Source: Alteromonas salexigens (GTDB lineage Bacteria > Pseudomonadota > Gammaproteobacteria > Enterobacterales > Alteromonadaceae). From it: a stretch of 64,000 nucleotides of DNA. This document shows positions 26,854 through 35,807 of this stretch, one piece after another. The stretch covers positions 483,960-547,959 of the forward strand of contig NZ_JAOTJC010000006.1 of assembly GCF_025628895.1 (NCBI RefSeq), written 5' to 3'. The notes under the pieces are model-generated. The model was not told where the DNA came from and made no database searches. It worked only from the letters and a program-made list of their open reading frames with translations. Position 1 is the stretch's first letter. Every line of letters begins with the position of its first letter. The translations under genes and the position numbers were made by a program.

Positions 26854-27986
26854 TGTTGTTCTCCCAGAGATTGTAGTGGATGTGCGCCCTCGCCCCATGG
26901 GGAGGTAAAGAATTTCGCAATGAATTCATCCGGCACATCACTTACCGACTTAAATTGCCAGTCAGGCTTATTGTCCTTATCAATTAGCAAGGCACGTACG
27001 CCCTCCTGAAACTCGCCCAACTCACCGCAACGGCACGACATAATCAGTTCCATGCGGTAACAGTCAGCCAGCGACAGTTCAGCGCCGCGCTGGCACTGTT
27101 GGTGGACAAGGTGTGCCGTAACCGGCGACCCGGCGGTCAGTGTTTTCTGTGCCCGCTGTAACCACTTATTGTTCTCAGACGGCATTGCCTGAATAGCCGA
27201 GACTATGTCAGCCAGGTCGTTTTTATCGCAGGCCTCATCGATAGCTGACTGCAATGATTCAACCTGACCTTCCGGCATCATTGCTTCACCGGGCAAGCTA
27301 TTAAGGATCGTCGTTACCTGATCATGCAAATCCTGACTTTGCCACTGGTGATCGCGCAGGGCTTTGAGCAACGCATCTTTGTTTGCAGCATCGGTGGTAT
27401 GGTCAGCTAATCCGAGGTAACGGGCGTCGGTAGCGTTGATACTTGCTCCCGTCAGGCCAAGAAACTTACCACTTTGTCCGGGTAGCCGTGGCAGAAAATA
27501 GCTGCCCCCTACATCCGGATACAGGCCGATGGTTATTTCGGGCATGGCCAGTCGTGAGGTTTCAGTGACCACCCGATGGCTCGCGCCTGTCATTAAGCCC
27601 ATGCCGCCGCCCATTACAATACCGCTGCCGAACACCACAACCGGTTTCGGAAAGATACTGATGGTGTGATCTAACGTATACTCAACAGTAAAAAAGGTTT
27701 CCAGAAAAGCTGGAATTTCGCCTTGTGAACTGGCCATGGCCTGATGCATAGACACCACGTCACCACCGGCACAAAATGCTTTCTCACCTTCCCCCTGAAT
27801 CAGGACGCAGGCGATATCGTCTCTTTCGGCGTAGCCAGAAAGTGCATCCAGCATCAGCTCGGCCATGGTTAAATCAAGTGCGTTAAGCGCCTTGGGCTTA
27901 TTCAGAGTTAGTACCGCAACTTTCTTATCGCCCCCTGCCGCTAACTCGCTGACCGTTACCGGCAATTCAGTTGTCTGTGTCGACAT
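26850..27986 (-). CDS. 3-hydroxyisobutyryl-CoA hydrolase (crotonase superfamily)
   Basis: This enzyme releases CoA from 3-hydroxyisobutyryl-CoA in valine degradation. At 378 residues it has the length of HIBCH-type hydrolases rather than of ordinary 260-residue enoyl-CoA hydratases. Motifs include GEKAFCAGGDVV (oxyanion hole), SGIVMGGGMGLMTGASHRVVTE and MPEITIGLYPDVGGSYFL with the catalytic Glu. The C-terminal extension includes LVHQQCQRGAELSLADCYRME. GGGAGG precedes the ATG. No separate methacrylyl-CoA hydratase gene lies in the operon. Confidence 0.92.
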   Translation of the reverse strand: MSTQTTELPVTVSELAAGGDKKVAVLTLNKPKALNALDLTMAELMLDALSGYAERDDIACVLIQGEGEKAFCAGGDVVSMHQAMASSQGEIPAFLETFFTVEYTLDHTISIFPKPVVVFGSGIVMGGGMGLMTGASHRVVTETSRLAMPEITIGLYPDVGGSYFLPRLPGQSGKFLGLTGASINATDARYLGLADHTTDAANKDALLKALRDHQWQSQDLHDQVTTILNSLPGEAMMPEGQVESLQSAIDEACDKNDLADIVSAIQAMPSENNKWLQRAQKTLTAGSPVTAHLVHQQCQRGAELSLADCYRMELIMSCRCGELGEFQEGVRALLIDKDNKPDWQFKSVSDVPDEFIAKFFTSPWGEGAHPLQSLGEQQ

Positions 27987-27998
27987 TTCGCCTCCCTG

Positions 27999-29153
27999 TT
28001 ACAGAACCTCGCGTTCGTCCATTATTAGCCGACGGCCAATAATGACTCGCATGATTTCGTTGGTGCCTTCCAGAATCTGGTGTACCCGGACATCCCGCAC
28101 AAACCGCTCTAACGGGTATTCTTTGATATAGCCATACCCACCATGTAATTGCAGGGCATCGTTACACACATTAAAGCCGACATCGGTGGCGAAGCGCTTC
28201 GCCATCGCGCAATAGGTAGTGGCATCGGCATGTTTGTTATCCAGTTTGCTGGCTGCCAGACGCACCAACTGGCGGGCCGCAACCAGCTCCGTAGCCATAT
28301 CTGCCAACTTAAACTGCAGGGCCTGGAAACTGGCAATCGGCTTGCCGAACTGTTCACGTTCTTGCATGTAATCCCGTGCAACATTCAGCGCAGTCTGAGC
28401 TGTACCGATCGAGCATGTGGCAATGTTTATGCGGCCACCATCCAGCCCCTGCATGGCCATTTTAAAGCCCTCGCCCTCTTTACCGAGGCGCCAGGACTTT
28501 TCAAGTTTCACATCTTCAAACGTGATCATGCGGGTAGGCTGGGCATTCCAGCCCATTTTCTCTTCTGGCTTGCCGTAGGTAATTCCTTCAGCATCAGCAG
28601 GCACCGCAAAGGCGGAAATGCCTTTTGGCCCGTCGCCACCGGTACGCGCCATCACCACCAGCACATCCGTACTGCCAGCACCGGAAATAAATACTTTTGA
28701 GCCATTTAATACGTAACCGCCATCCTGCTCTTTAGCAGACGTTTTCAGCGAGGCCGCATCTGAGCCTGAGCCCGGTTCTGTCAGACAATATGACGCCAGT
28801 TTATTACCGGCCACCAGCTCGTCGCACCAGGTGGCTTTAACATCGTCCTGGCCCCACGTGGCAATCATCCAGGTGGCCATATTATGAATAGTAAGCATGG
28901 CAGTCGTGGTTGTGCATCCCGTCGCCAGCTGTTCAAAAATAATTGACGAATCCAGCCGGCTCAGGCCAAGGCCACCCTGCTCTTCTGGCGTATACAAGCC
29001 GCAGAAACCCAGTTCACCCGCTTTCTTAATGGTGTCTACCGGAAAGGTGTGGTCTCTGTCCCATTGCGCAGCAAACGGTGCCAATTCCTGCTCTGCGAAT
29101 TGTCTGGCGGTCTCGGCGAACGCTTGTTGATCTTCAGTCATTTCAAAGTGCAT
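27999..29153 (-). CDS. Acyl-CoA dehydrogenase, probably isobutyryl-CoA dehydrogenase
   Basis: A flavoprotein of 384 residues that would convert isobutyryl-CoA to methacrylyl-CoA. Family motifs are YCLTEPGSGSDAASLKT (FAD contact), SKVFISGAGSTDVLVVMARTG, and the catalytic Glu in HQILEGTNEIMRVIIGR. The position of the catalytic Glu next to a GTNE sequence fits the short/branched-chain type. The specificity is inferred from the operon, which holds the other valine genes, and is not provable from sequence. The gene lies 15 bases after mmsA and 12 before the hydrolase gene. Confidence 0.9.
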   Translation of the reverse strand: MHFEMTEDQQAFAETARQFAEQELAPFAAQWDRDHTFPVDTIKKAGELGFCGLYTPEEQGGLGLSRLDSSIIFEQLATGCTTTTAMLTIHNMATWMIATWGQDDVKATWCDELVAGNKLASYCLTEPGSGSDAASLKTSAKEQDGGYVLNGSKVFISGAGSTDVLVVMARTGGDGPKGISAFAVPADAEGITYGKPEEKMGWNAQPTRMITFEDVKLEKSWRLGKEGEGFKMAMQGLDGGRINIATCSIGTAQTALNVARDYMQEREQFGKPIASFQALQFKLADMATELVAARQLVRLAASKLDNKHADATTYCAMAKRFATDVGFNVCNDALQLHGGYGYIKEYPLERFVRDVRVHQILEGTNEIMRVIIGRRLIMDEREVL

Positions 29154-29168
29154 GCGACAACTCCCCGA

Positions 29169-30659
29169 TTAATCCATCGAAATAGTTAGGTTCGGGCCAC
29201 CTGGAATATCGCCTTCCAGCCAGCGTGAAGTAATGGTTTTGGTTTCAGAATAGAAGCGGATGGCTTGCTTGCCATAGGCATGCAGGTCACCGTAGAACGA
29301 GTTTTTCCAACCAGTGAAGGAGAAGAATGGCAGCGGCACAGGAATGGGAATGTTAATCCCTACCTGACCGACTTCCACGTTACGCTGATACTTACGGGCA
29401 GCGGGGCCGCTGTTAGTGAAAATTGACGTTCCGTTTCCAAATGGATTGGCGTTCACGACTTCCAGTGCGTCTTCCAATGAATCGACATTCATGCAAGATA
29501 ATACCGGTCCAAAGATCTCTTCTTTGTAAATGGTCATGTCAGTGGTGACATCAGAAAATACCGTGGGGCCTACCCAGTTGCCCTTTTCGTAGCCTTCCAG
29601 CGTAAAATCCGAGCCATCCAGCAAACATGAGGCGCCTTCTTCTTTACCTTTTTTGATATAAGAAACAACGCGCTCTTTAGCCTGAGGGCTGATCAACGGA
29701 CCAAAACCGGCGTTTTTATCGTCCCACAGGCCAGGTTTCACTTTGCTGATACGTTCGGCTAACTCTGGGATCCAGTTTTGTGCTTCGCCCACAAAAACAG
29801 CTACAGAAATCGCCATGCAACGTTGCCCGGCCGCGCCGACGGAAGCACCTACCAGGTTATTCAGCACATGTTCTTTGTTGGCATCCGGCATGATCACGCT
29901 GTGATTTTTGGCTCCGGCGAAACACTGTGCTCGCTTCATGTTGGCCGTTGCTGTGCGGTAAATGTATTGGCCTACCGGCACTGATCCTACAAATGAGACC
30001 GCTTTAATGCGCGGATCGGTTAGCAGAGGGTCGACCTGATCTTTACCGCCATGCACAATGTTCAATACCCCTTTAGGCGCACCCGCCTCCATAAACAGCT
30101 CCGCCAGCTTCATAGGCGTTTGCGGATCCTGCTCGGAAGGTTTAAGTACAAAGGTGTTACCACACGCAATCGCCATGGGGAACATCCACAGTGGGATCAT
30201 TGCCGGGAAATTAAACGGTGTAATACCGGCACACACGCCAAGCGGTTGGATGTAGCTGTAAGTATCAATGCCCCGCGCGACGTTTTCGGCTGTCTCCCCC
30301 ATCATTAAAGAAGGAATGTTCATCGCCTGTTCAACAACTTCAATACCGCGCCATACGTCACCTTTAGCGTCATCGAATGTCTTGCCGGTTTCCGATGCGA
30401 GTATTTTAGCAATATCTTCCTGATGTTCTTTTAGTAAGGCCTGATAACGCATCATCAGTCTGGCACGCTCGGTGACGGGAACCTCTTTCCAGGTTTCAAA
30501 CGCCGCTTCGGCGCTGGCTATGGCCTGATCCATTTCCTGAGATGTGGCACACGGTGCCTGCGCAATCACGCTGTTGTCAGCCGGGTTAGTAACGTCGATG
30601 TATGAAGAAGAAGAAGAGTCAACGAATTCGCCGTTGATGAGTAAGGGTACCTTGTACAT
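29169..30659 (-). CDS. mmsA: Methylmalonate-semialdehyde dehydrogenase (acylating)
   Basis: MmsA converts methylmalonate semialdehyde to propionyl-CoA with NAD+ and CoA, the last step of valine degradation. The 496-residue protein has the ALDH nucleotide loop [19 protein letters not shown] and the catalytic Cys in [17 protein letters not shown]. It also has the MmsA-typical [20 protein letters not shown] and [19 protein letters not shown]. It is the first gene of the operon mmsA - acyl-CoA dehydrogenase - hydrolase - mmsB. A MerR-type promoter lies about 45-75 bases upstream. Confidence 0.96.
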   Translation of the reverse strand: MYKVPLLINGEFVDSSSSSYIDVTNPADNSVIAQAPCATSQEMDQAIASAEAAFETWKEVPVTERARLMMRYQALLKEHQEDIAKILASETGKTFDDAKGDVWRGIEVVEQAMNIPSLMMGETAENVARGIDTYSYIQPLGVCAGITPFNFPAMIPLWMFPMAIACGNTFVLKPSEQDPQTPMKLAELFMEAGAPKGVLNIVHGGKDQVDPLLTDPRIKAVSFVGSVPVGQYIYRTATANMKRAQCFAGAKNHSVIMPDANKEHVLNNLVGASVGAAGQRCMAISVAVFVGEAQNWIPELAERISKVKPGLWDDKNAGFGPLISPQAKERVVSYIKKGKEEGASCLLDGSDFTLEGYEKGNWVGPTVFSDVTTDMTIYKEEIFGPVLSCMNVDSLEDALEVVNANPFGNGTSIFTNSGPAARKYQRNVEVGQVGINIPIPVPLPFFSFTGWKNSFYGDLHAYGKQAIRFYSETKTITSRWLEGDIPGGPNLTISMD

Positions 30660-30703
30660 GGCTGCCTCTGATTAATTGTCGTTTAGACCGCCACATTAAC
30701 CAA

Positions 30704-30734
30704 TATCTACCCTTGACGTAAACGTAAACGTTAA
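30704..30734 (-). promoter_or_regulatory. Probable LiuR-like (MerR-type) promoter of the valine operon
   Basis: On the minus strand a -35-like TTAACG (complement of 30729-30734) and a -10-like TAGATA (complement of 30704-30709) are separated by 19 bases, the long spacer typical of MerR-activated promoters. The dyad between 30713 and 30734 contains three ACGT steps six bases apart and is an imperfect palindrome (16 of 22 positions). MerR-family LiuR regulates branched-chain amino acid catabolism in related bacteria; my recall of its consensus is approximate. No LiuR gene is in the window. Confidence 0.6.
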
Positions 30735-30760
30735 TGCGGCGTATCTTTGCTTGTAAATTT

Positions 30761-30782
30761 AATGTGACACTTGTAACAATTT
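30761..30782. promoter_or_regulatory. Possible CRP-like site between mmsA and the second TPR regulator
   Basis: TGTGA (30763-30767), a six-base spacer and TAACA (30774-30778) match a CRP site with one mismatch in the second half. It lies about 130 bases before the response regulator start and about 100 before mmsA. It could serve either gene or be chance. Confidence 0.3.
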
Positions 30783-30910
30783 TCTGACCCAATTTTCAAG
30801 TATAGGTTCCAACACCCTGTTGCAAACACAGAACATGCAGAAATGCCCTAAGCTTGGTAAGCTAACTCTATCCACCATGAACCCGCTCCGGCGAACTGTC
30901 AGGTGCTCAA

Positions 30911-32536
30911 GTGCAATACCGCCTTGCCATTGTTGAAGATAATGCCACTGCCCGCGCCAGCTTGCGTAGTCACCTGCTGCCAATGGGTTTATTTGAGGTA
31001 AGTAGCTTCGCCAGTGGCACCGAACTGAAAGCCGCGCTGCGAAAGCAGCATTTTGAGTTGATCATTTTCGACTTCCACCTGGGGAGTGGCAAAAATGGGG
31101 TGAATTGGGTTCAGAGCCTGCGCGACGCCCGTTTTATTAAACCCAGTACCGGGATTATTTTTCTTACCTCCGATCGCATACCCCAGACCATAGGGCAGAT
31201 CATGGATGTGCAGCCCGACATTCTGCTCATCAAGCCCTATAATATTGGCACATTACGCCGGCAACTTGACCATTACATCAGCTACCGAAGTTTTGTCTCT
31301 CAGGTACTCAGCGCCCTAGACGACGGCGATTTAGAGGGTGCCCTGCGTCAGATATCACGCCTTACCCGGGAACGGGTGCCGCGGCGGCTGCAATCAGACA
31401 TTGTCAAACTGCACGCCAGGTTGCTGGTTGATAACCAGCAATATACGTTGGCACAAACCTTATACGAAAACGTATTGCAGCAGTCTGACAAAGTTTTGTG
31501 GGCGCAATGGGGGCGCGTAAAGTGCCAGTATGCCTCTGGAAATTACCTCGACTGCACTGCCCACCTTGACGGCCTGGTTGAGACCAGTCTGGCCCGTGAG
31601 AAAGCGTTCGAATGGCTGGCTTGTCTGAGTTTTGAACAACAGGCCTACGAGCAGGCAGAGCAATACCTGAACCATATCAAAGCCAGTGAGTTGAGTATGC
31701 CCGCCACGCGTCTGAAAACACAGACCTTTCAGCGGCAAAACCGGGTGCTGGACAGCATTGAGTTGCTACAGAGGAAGCGGGCCATGCACCGCACCGCTAA
31801 TGATACTTTCAACGACTTTACTTTTGCGCTGGCCGAGTTTTATCTGCAGCTGGCGGAGAACAGCCCGGAAACCAACAGGCAGGAAAGCCTCTCTCAGGCT
31901 CGCAAGCTTATTGGCATTGCCGGGCGCAGCCAGCGGGATCCCCAACAATCACAGAAACGGGATTATCTGCTCGCCTATTCGGCCACGCTGGAAAACGACC
32001 TTACCAAGGCTGGGCAAATGATTAAAAATGACGGTATGTCGGCATTTGCCCGCACTGATACCCCTACCCTAATCGTTGCCGCAAAAGTGCATGCGTCGCT
32101 GGGAAATGTCCCCACAGCCAAAGCTCTAATGCAAATGGCCCATGAGCGCAATCAGCTCAACGATGATATCAGCGACAGGCTGATAAACAGCACGGATATT
32201 ATTACCACTGAGCAACAGCTTGGCCTGGCCAGCGATACGGCATTTGATTTAAACGATAAAGGCACGGAGTTGTTTGTAGCAAGCGAATATCTGGCCGCGA
32301 TGGACCATTTTTATCAGGCCTGTTTATTGCTGCCCTCTGTACCTGCGTTTCTGCTGAACCTTCTCCAGTGTATGGTAGAGGCGGGAAAACCCCAGTACAA
32401 ACGCTTTGCGGTTCATCAGATGCTGGCAGATTTGCAGGAAGAGTCGCTCAGTGAGCCGAACCAGCAGCGTTTAAACAGTGTGATACAACAGATTAACAGC
32501 CGGGGAAGTCTGTTCTCTCCTCCTTCACCGGCCTAA
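30911..32536 (+). CDS. Response regulator with C-terminal TPR repeats (paralogue 2)
   Basis: The 541-residue protein starts at GTG 30911, with AGGTG about 5 bases upstream. The receiver domain has Glu9/Asp10, phosphoacceptor Asp54 in LIIFDFHLG, Thr86 and Lys108 in LLIKPY. The rest is helical with degenerate TPR units, for example YTLAQTLYENVLQQSDKV and the last one SEYLAAMDHFYQACLLLPSV. It lacks any known output domain. It resembles the protein at 10511 along its whole length, including HLGSGKNG and the terminal LNLLQCMVEAG. No kinase gene is adjacent. It is convergent with the beta-hydroxyacid dehydrogenase gene. Confidence 0.87.
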   Translation: MQYRLAIVEDNATARASLRSHLLPMGLFEVSSFASGTELKAALRKQHFELIIFDFHLGSGKNGVNWVQSLRDARFIKPSTGIIFLTSDRIPQTIGQIMDVQPDILLIKPYNIGTLRRQLDHYISYRSFVSQVLSALDDGDLEGALRQISRLTRERVPRRLQSDIVKLHARLLVDNQQYTLAQTLYENVLQQSDKVLWAQWGRVKCQYASGNYLDCTAHLDGLVETSLAREKAFEWLACLSFEQQAYEQAEQYLNHIKASELSMPATRLKTQTFQRQNRVLDSIELLQRKRAMHRTANDTFNDFTFALAEFYLQLAENSPETNRQESLSQARKLIGIAGRSQRDPQQSQKRDYLLAYSATLENDLTKAGQMIKNDGMSAFARTDTPTLIVAAKVHASLGNVPTAKALMQMAHERNQLNDDISDRLINSTDIITTEQQLGLASDTAFDLNDKGTELFVASEYLAAMDHFYQACLLLPSVPAFLLNLLQCMVEAGKPQYKRFAVHQMLADLQEESLSEPNQQRLNSVIQQINSRGSLFSPPSPA

Positions 32537-32566
32537 TAAACCCATTATTCTTCGGCTGACAGCGGA

Positions 32567-33427
32567 TTAAGTAAGTCGCGCCAGCAAGCTGGACGTATCC
32601 CAGCGCCCCCCACCTAGCTTCTGCACCTCGGCATAATATTGATCAACCAACGCAGTCAGCGCCAACGTTGAGCCGTTGCGGCGGGCCTCATCAAGAGCAA
32701 TACTGAGATCTTTGCGCATCCAGTCCACCGCAAAACCAAAATCGTACTCATTGTTTAGCATGGTATGGGCTCGGTTCTCCATTTGCCAGGACTGAGCGGC
32801 TCCCTTGCTGATGACGTCAATAACTTGCGAACAATCCAAACCGGCCCGCTGTCCAAAATGCAGCGCCTCTGCCAGCCCCTGAACAATACCGGCGATACAT
32901 ATCTGATTCATCATCTTAGCCAGCTGCCCGCTGCCTGATGGTCCCAGACACTGACTATGACGTGCAAAGCAATCGATAACCGGTTTTATTTTTTCATACA
33001 CGCTGTTGTCGCCCCCCACCATCACGGTAAGTTGCCCCTTTTCCGCGCCGGCCTGCCCCCCTGATACGGGCGCATCAAGAAAGCCTATGTCCGCGTCGGC
33101 ACACTGTTTTGCCAGTTGCCGGGCTACGGTGGCTGACGCCGTGGTATGGTCAATTAATACACTGCCAGGCCGCATCTGCGCCAGCGCGGCTTCGCCTACC
33201 TCCAATACATCTGAGTCGTTACCCACACACATCATCACAATATCTGCGCCTTGCGCTGCTTCGCCTGGTGTGGCTGCCATCTGACCGGTGTATTGTTCAA
33301 GCCAGGCACTGGCTTTGCCGGGAGTGCGATTGTACACCGTCACTGCATATCCGGCCTGAGCCAGGTGGCCCGCCATGGGAAATCCCATCACCCCTAATCC
33401 TAAAAAGCTCACGTGTGTCTGGCTCAT
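32567..33427 (-). CDS. NAD(P)-dependent beta-hydroxyacid dehydrogenase family protein
   Basis: This 286-residue protein is of the GarR/MmsB/GLYR family. The nucleotide loop is SFLGLGVMGFPMAGHLAQAG, the substrate motif FLDAPVSGGQAGAEKGQLTVMVGG, and the catalytic Lys region GSGQLAKMMNQIC. The Arg after the first beta-strand pair (VYNRTPGKA) suggests NADPH preference, as in tartronate semialdehyde or succinic semialdehyde reductases. It is clearly distinct from mmsB at 26 kb. It is a single gene, and its substrate cannot be decided from context. Confidence 0.88.
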   Translation of the reverse strand: MSQTHVSFLGLGVMGFPMAGHLAQAGYAVTVYNRTPGKASAWLEQYTGQMAATPGEAAQGADIVMMCVGNDSDVLEVGEAALAQMRPGSVLIDHTTASATVARQLAKQCADADIGFLDAPVSGGQAGAEKGQLTVMVGGDNSVYEKIKPVIDCFARHSQCLGPSGSGQLAKMMNQICIAGIVQGLAEALHFGQRAGLDCSQVIDVISKGAAQSWQMENRAHTMLNNEYDFGFAVDWMRKDLSIALDEARRNGSTLALTALVDQYYAEVQKLGGGRWDTSSLLARLT

Positions 33428-33541
33428 ATTTAGTTCTCTTTAACCGCTTTGTGTTTATACTATTAACAGGCAGTGTAGCAAAATCCCTATTTCTGCCAAT
33501 GACTTTACTGTGTCTTTCACCCCTAATACGAGGCTTGTTGT

Positions 33542-34030
33542 ATGTCCACGTCGCTTTACGAAATTACTGCCACACGCAACTCAGGCGAGACCGAATCAAT
33601 GTCCGCGTATCAGGGGCAGGTATTATTAATTGTGAATACGGCAAGCGAATGCGGTTTTACTTATCAGTATGAAGGCCTGCAAAGCCTGTACGACACGTTT
33701 AACAAACAGGGATTTCAGGTACTCGCTTTTCCCTGCGATCAGTTTGGTCACCAGGAGCCCGGCTCAGATGAGGAGATTGCCAGTTTTTGTACCGCCCGGT
33801 TCGGCGTAGAATTCCCTCTGTTTAGTAAAATTGATGTCAACGGTCCCGATACGCATCCGCTTTACGCATACCTTAAGCAAGCTGCCCCGGGGCTGTTGGG
33901 AACCACCAATATAAAGTGGAATTTCACCAAGTTTCTGATCAGTAAATCAGGGGACGTAATCAAACGCTACGGTCCCACCGTAAAGCCGGACAAACTGGAC
34001 GCAGATATCCGGGCAACCCTGGCCGGTTAA
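33542..34030 (+). CDS. Glutathione peroxidase (cysteine type)
   Basis: The 162-residue protein reduces peroxides, probably with thioredoxin or glutathione as donor. Catalytic residues are visible: Cys in NTASECGFTYQYEGL, Gln in FPCDQFGHQEPGS, and Trp/Asn in KWNFTKFLI. The use of Cys rather than selenocysteine is normal in bacteria. There is no signal peptide, so it acts in the cytoplasm. The ATG at 33542 has GAGG upstream. ldhA starts 17 bases downstream, so the pair probably forms an operon. Confidence 0.93.
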   Translation: MSTSLYEITATRNSGETESMSAYQGQVLLIVNTASECGFTYQYEGLQSLYDTFNKQGFQVLAFPCDQFGHQEPGSDEEIASFCTARFGVEFPLFSKIDVNGPDTHPLYAYLKQAAPGLLGTTNIKWNFTKFLISKSGDVIKRYGPTVKPDKLDADIRATLAG

Positions 34031-34047
34031 GCTAAGGAGATACTGCC

Positions 34048-35058
34048 ATGACCCTGCGCGTTGGCCTGTTTAGCAGCAAACCGTATGACGAAAACGTATT
34101 CAGACCGTTAGCAGATGGCGAAAAAGTAACTTTTGATTTTTTGAATATGCCACTTACGCCGGACACCGCCTTATTGTGTGAAAAGTATGACGCGGTGTGC
34201 GTGTTCGTTAATGATGAGGTAAGCAGTGCCACGTTATCAGCTCTGGCGGCCTCTGGCGTCAGGCATGTGGCATTGCGATGCGCCGGCTTTAATAACGTCG
34301 ATATTAATGAAGCGCACCGTCTTGGCATTGCCATATCGCGGGTTCCGGCTTACGGCCCGGAAGCTGTGGCCGAGCACGCGATAGCCTTAATGCTGACACT
34401 TAACCGGAAAACGCATAAAGCATATAACCGGGTAAAGGAAGGTAATTTCGAGCTCAACGGCCTGATGGGATTTACTATGCATCAGAAAACCGCGGGTATT
34501 ATTGGTACCGGCAGAATCGGTCAGGCTACTGCAAAGATACTCCTTGGGTTCGGCTGTGAGATACTCTGCTACGACCCTCAGCCTGATTCAGAGTTTGCAA
34601 AGCTACCGGTCGCTTATGTTGGCTTTGATGAATTATTGAAGCGCAGTGACATTATCAGCTTACACTGCCCGCTGACACCGCAAAGTCACCACTTGATAGA
34701 TGCTGCGGCACTGTCCAAAATGCGTGATAACGTGATGCTAATTAATACCTCCCGGGGTGCGATGGTGGACACTCAGGCAGTGTTGCAAGGGTTAAAATCC
34801 GGGAAGATTGGCTACCTGGGCCTCGATGTCTATGAGATGGAATCTGAGTTGTTTTTTCAGGATCATTCCGAACAGCTTATTGATGATGAGGTGTTTGAAC
34901 GGCTATCCACCTTTCATAACGTCATTATTACCGGCCATCAGGGCTTTTTCACCCGTGAGGCCATGACGCAGATAGCCACTACGACGCTTGGTAATCTGGT
35001 AGCCGTTGCTGCTGGCCAAGCGGAACCTGCTAACCTGGTTCTGCCGGAAGAAAACTAA
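34048..35058 (+). CDS. ldhA: D-lactate dehydrogenase-type 2-hydroxyacid dehydrogenase
   Basis: The 336-residue enzyme would interconvert pyruvate and D-lactate with NADH. The nucleotide site is GTGRIGQATAKILLGFG. The catalytic Arg is in NTSRGAMVDT, the Glu in DVYEMESELFF and the His in GHQGFFTREA. The N-terminal segment and the phrase MESELFFQDHS are typical of LdhA rather than of other D-2-hydroxyacid dehydrogenases. AAGGAG precedes the ATG. It follows the peroxidase gene and its stop interlocks with that of cmoM (CTAA at 35055-35058). Confidence 0.93.
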   Translation: MTLRVGLFSSKPYDENVFRPLADGEKVTFDFLNMPLTPDTALLCEKYDAVCVFVNDEVSSATLSALAASGVRHVALRCAGFNNVDINEAHRLGIAISRVPAYGPEAVAEHAIALMLTLNRKTHKAYNRVKEGNFELNGLMGFTMHQKTAGIIGTGRIGQATAKILLGFGCEILCYDPQPDSEFAKLPVAYVGFDELLKRSDIISLHCPLTPQSHHLIDAAALSKMRDNVMLINTSRGAMVDTQAVLQGLKSGKIGYLGLDVYEMESELFFQDHSEQLIDDEVFERLSTFHNVIITGHQGFFTREAMTQIATTTLGNLVAVAAGQAEPANLVLPEEN

Positions 35059-35804
35059 CCGTCTTTTTGTAAAATAAGGTGGAAGTAACGCCCCAGCCAA
35101 CAATAAGGCGCTTGTCCACCATATTGTTTTTCCAGTGCCAGCACCTCGTCATAGCGATTTTCCTGCATACTTCTGTCGCGCAAATAGTCGTGAAAGCAGC
35201 GGATCCCGGTTTTTGCCTGCACCCGGAACCCTAGCTTTTCGCAATGGGCAATAATTTCCGCGGGCGCCAGCGGTTGTTTGGGGTTGAGGCGCACCTGTTT
35301 TTTGACTTTCATGCCGCGCGCTATGTAATCAAAATTACCGTACACCGCATTGTTAAAAACTGCTGCATCGCGGTTAAAAAAACTCAGGCTCAGTTGTGCG
35401 CCCGGCTGCATTTTCGAATACAAATGACTGAGTGCATCCAGTGGTGTCGCTAGCCACTCCAGCACGGCGTGACATACAATAAACCTGAAGGCGTGAATAT
35501 CATCGATGTCTAGCATTGGCTGGTGCCTGAAAGTGGCGTTATCTTTACCGGTCAGCAAAGCCTGCGCATTCTCTAACACATCGACAGAGGCATCGGTAAG
35601 GGTTACGGGATAGCCGGCGTTAGCCAGATACAATCCCATCTCCCCGGTCCCACACCCTAACTCAAGAATAGGTGTGGGCGATGCTGGTAGCCAGGGGGCC
35701 ATGGCATGGCACAATAGTTCGTGGCGTAACCTGCCTTTTGTGGTGCCATAAATATTGCGGCTAAATTTACCCGCCAAGCCATCAAAGTGGTGATCTGCAC
35801 TCAT
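35055..35804 (-). CDS. cmoM: tRNA 5-carboxymethoxyuridine methyltransferase CmoM
   Basis: CmoM methylates cmo5U at the tRNA wobble position to mcmo5U. The 249-residue protein begins DHHFDGLAGKFSRNIYGTTKG, typical of the SmtA/CmoM family. The SAM site is LELGCGTGEMGLYLANAG, followed by FIVCHAVLEWLATPLDAL. The late motif CWLGRYFHLI is also typical. It is the second gene after the Nif3-like gene, only 3 bases away. TrhO at 8.7 kb acts earlier in the same pathway. The assignment over other SAM methylases is based on the N-terminal signature and is fairly firm. Confidence 0.86.
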   Translation of the reverse strand: MSADHHFDGLAGKFSRNIYGTTKGRLRHELLCHAMAPWLPASPTPILELGCGTGEMGLYLANAGYPVTLTDASVDVLENAQALLTGKDNATFRHQPMLDIDDIHAFRFIVCHAVLEWLATPLDALSHLYSKMQPGAQLSLSFFNRDAAVFNNAVYGNFDYIARGMKVKKQVRLNPKQPLAPAEIIAHCEKLGFRVQAKTGIRCFHDYLRDRSMQENRYDEVLALEKQYGGQAPYCWLGRYFHLILQKDG

Positions 35805-35807
35805 CCG

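Noticed and set aside
28149..28700. A 183-residue open frame on the plus strand, antisense to the acyl-CoA dehydrogenase gene
   Set aside because: The minus-strand gene is certain, codes for all family motifs, and the antisense translation has no recognisable domain.
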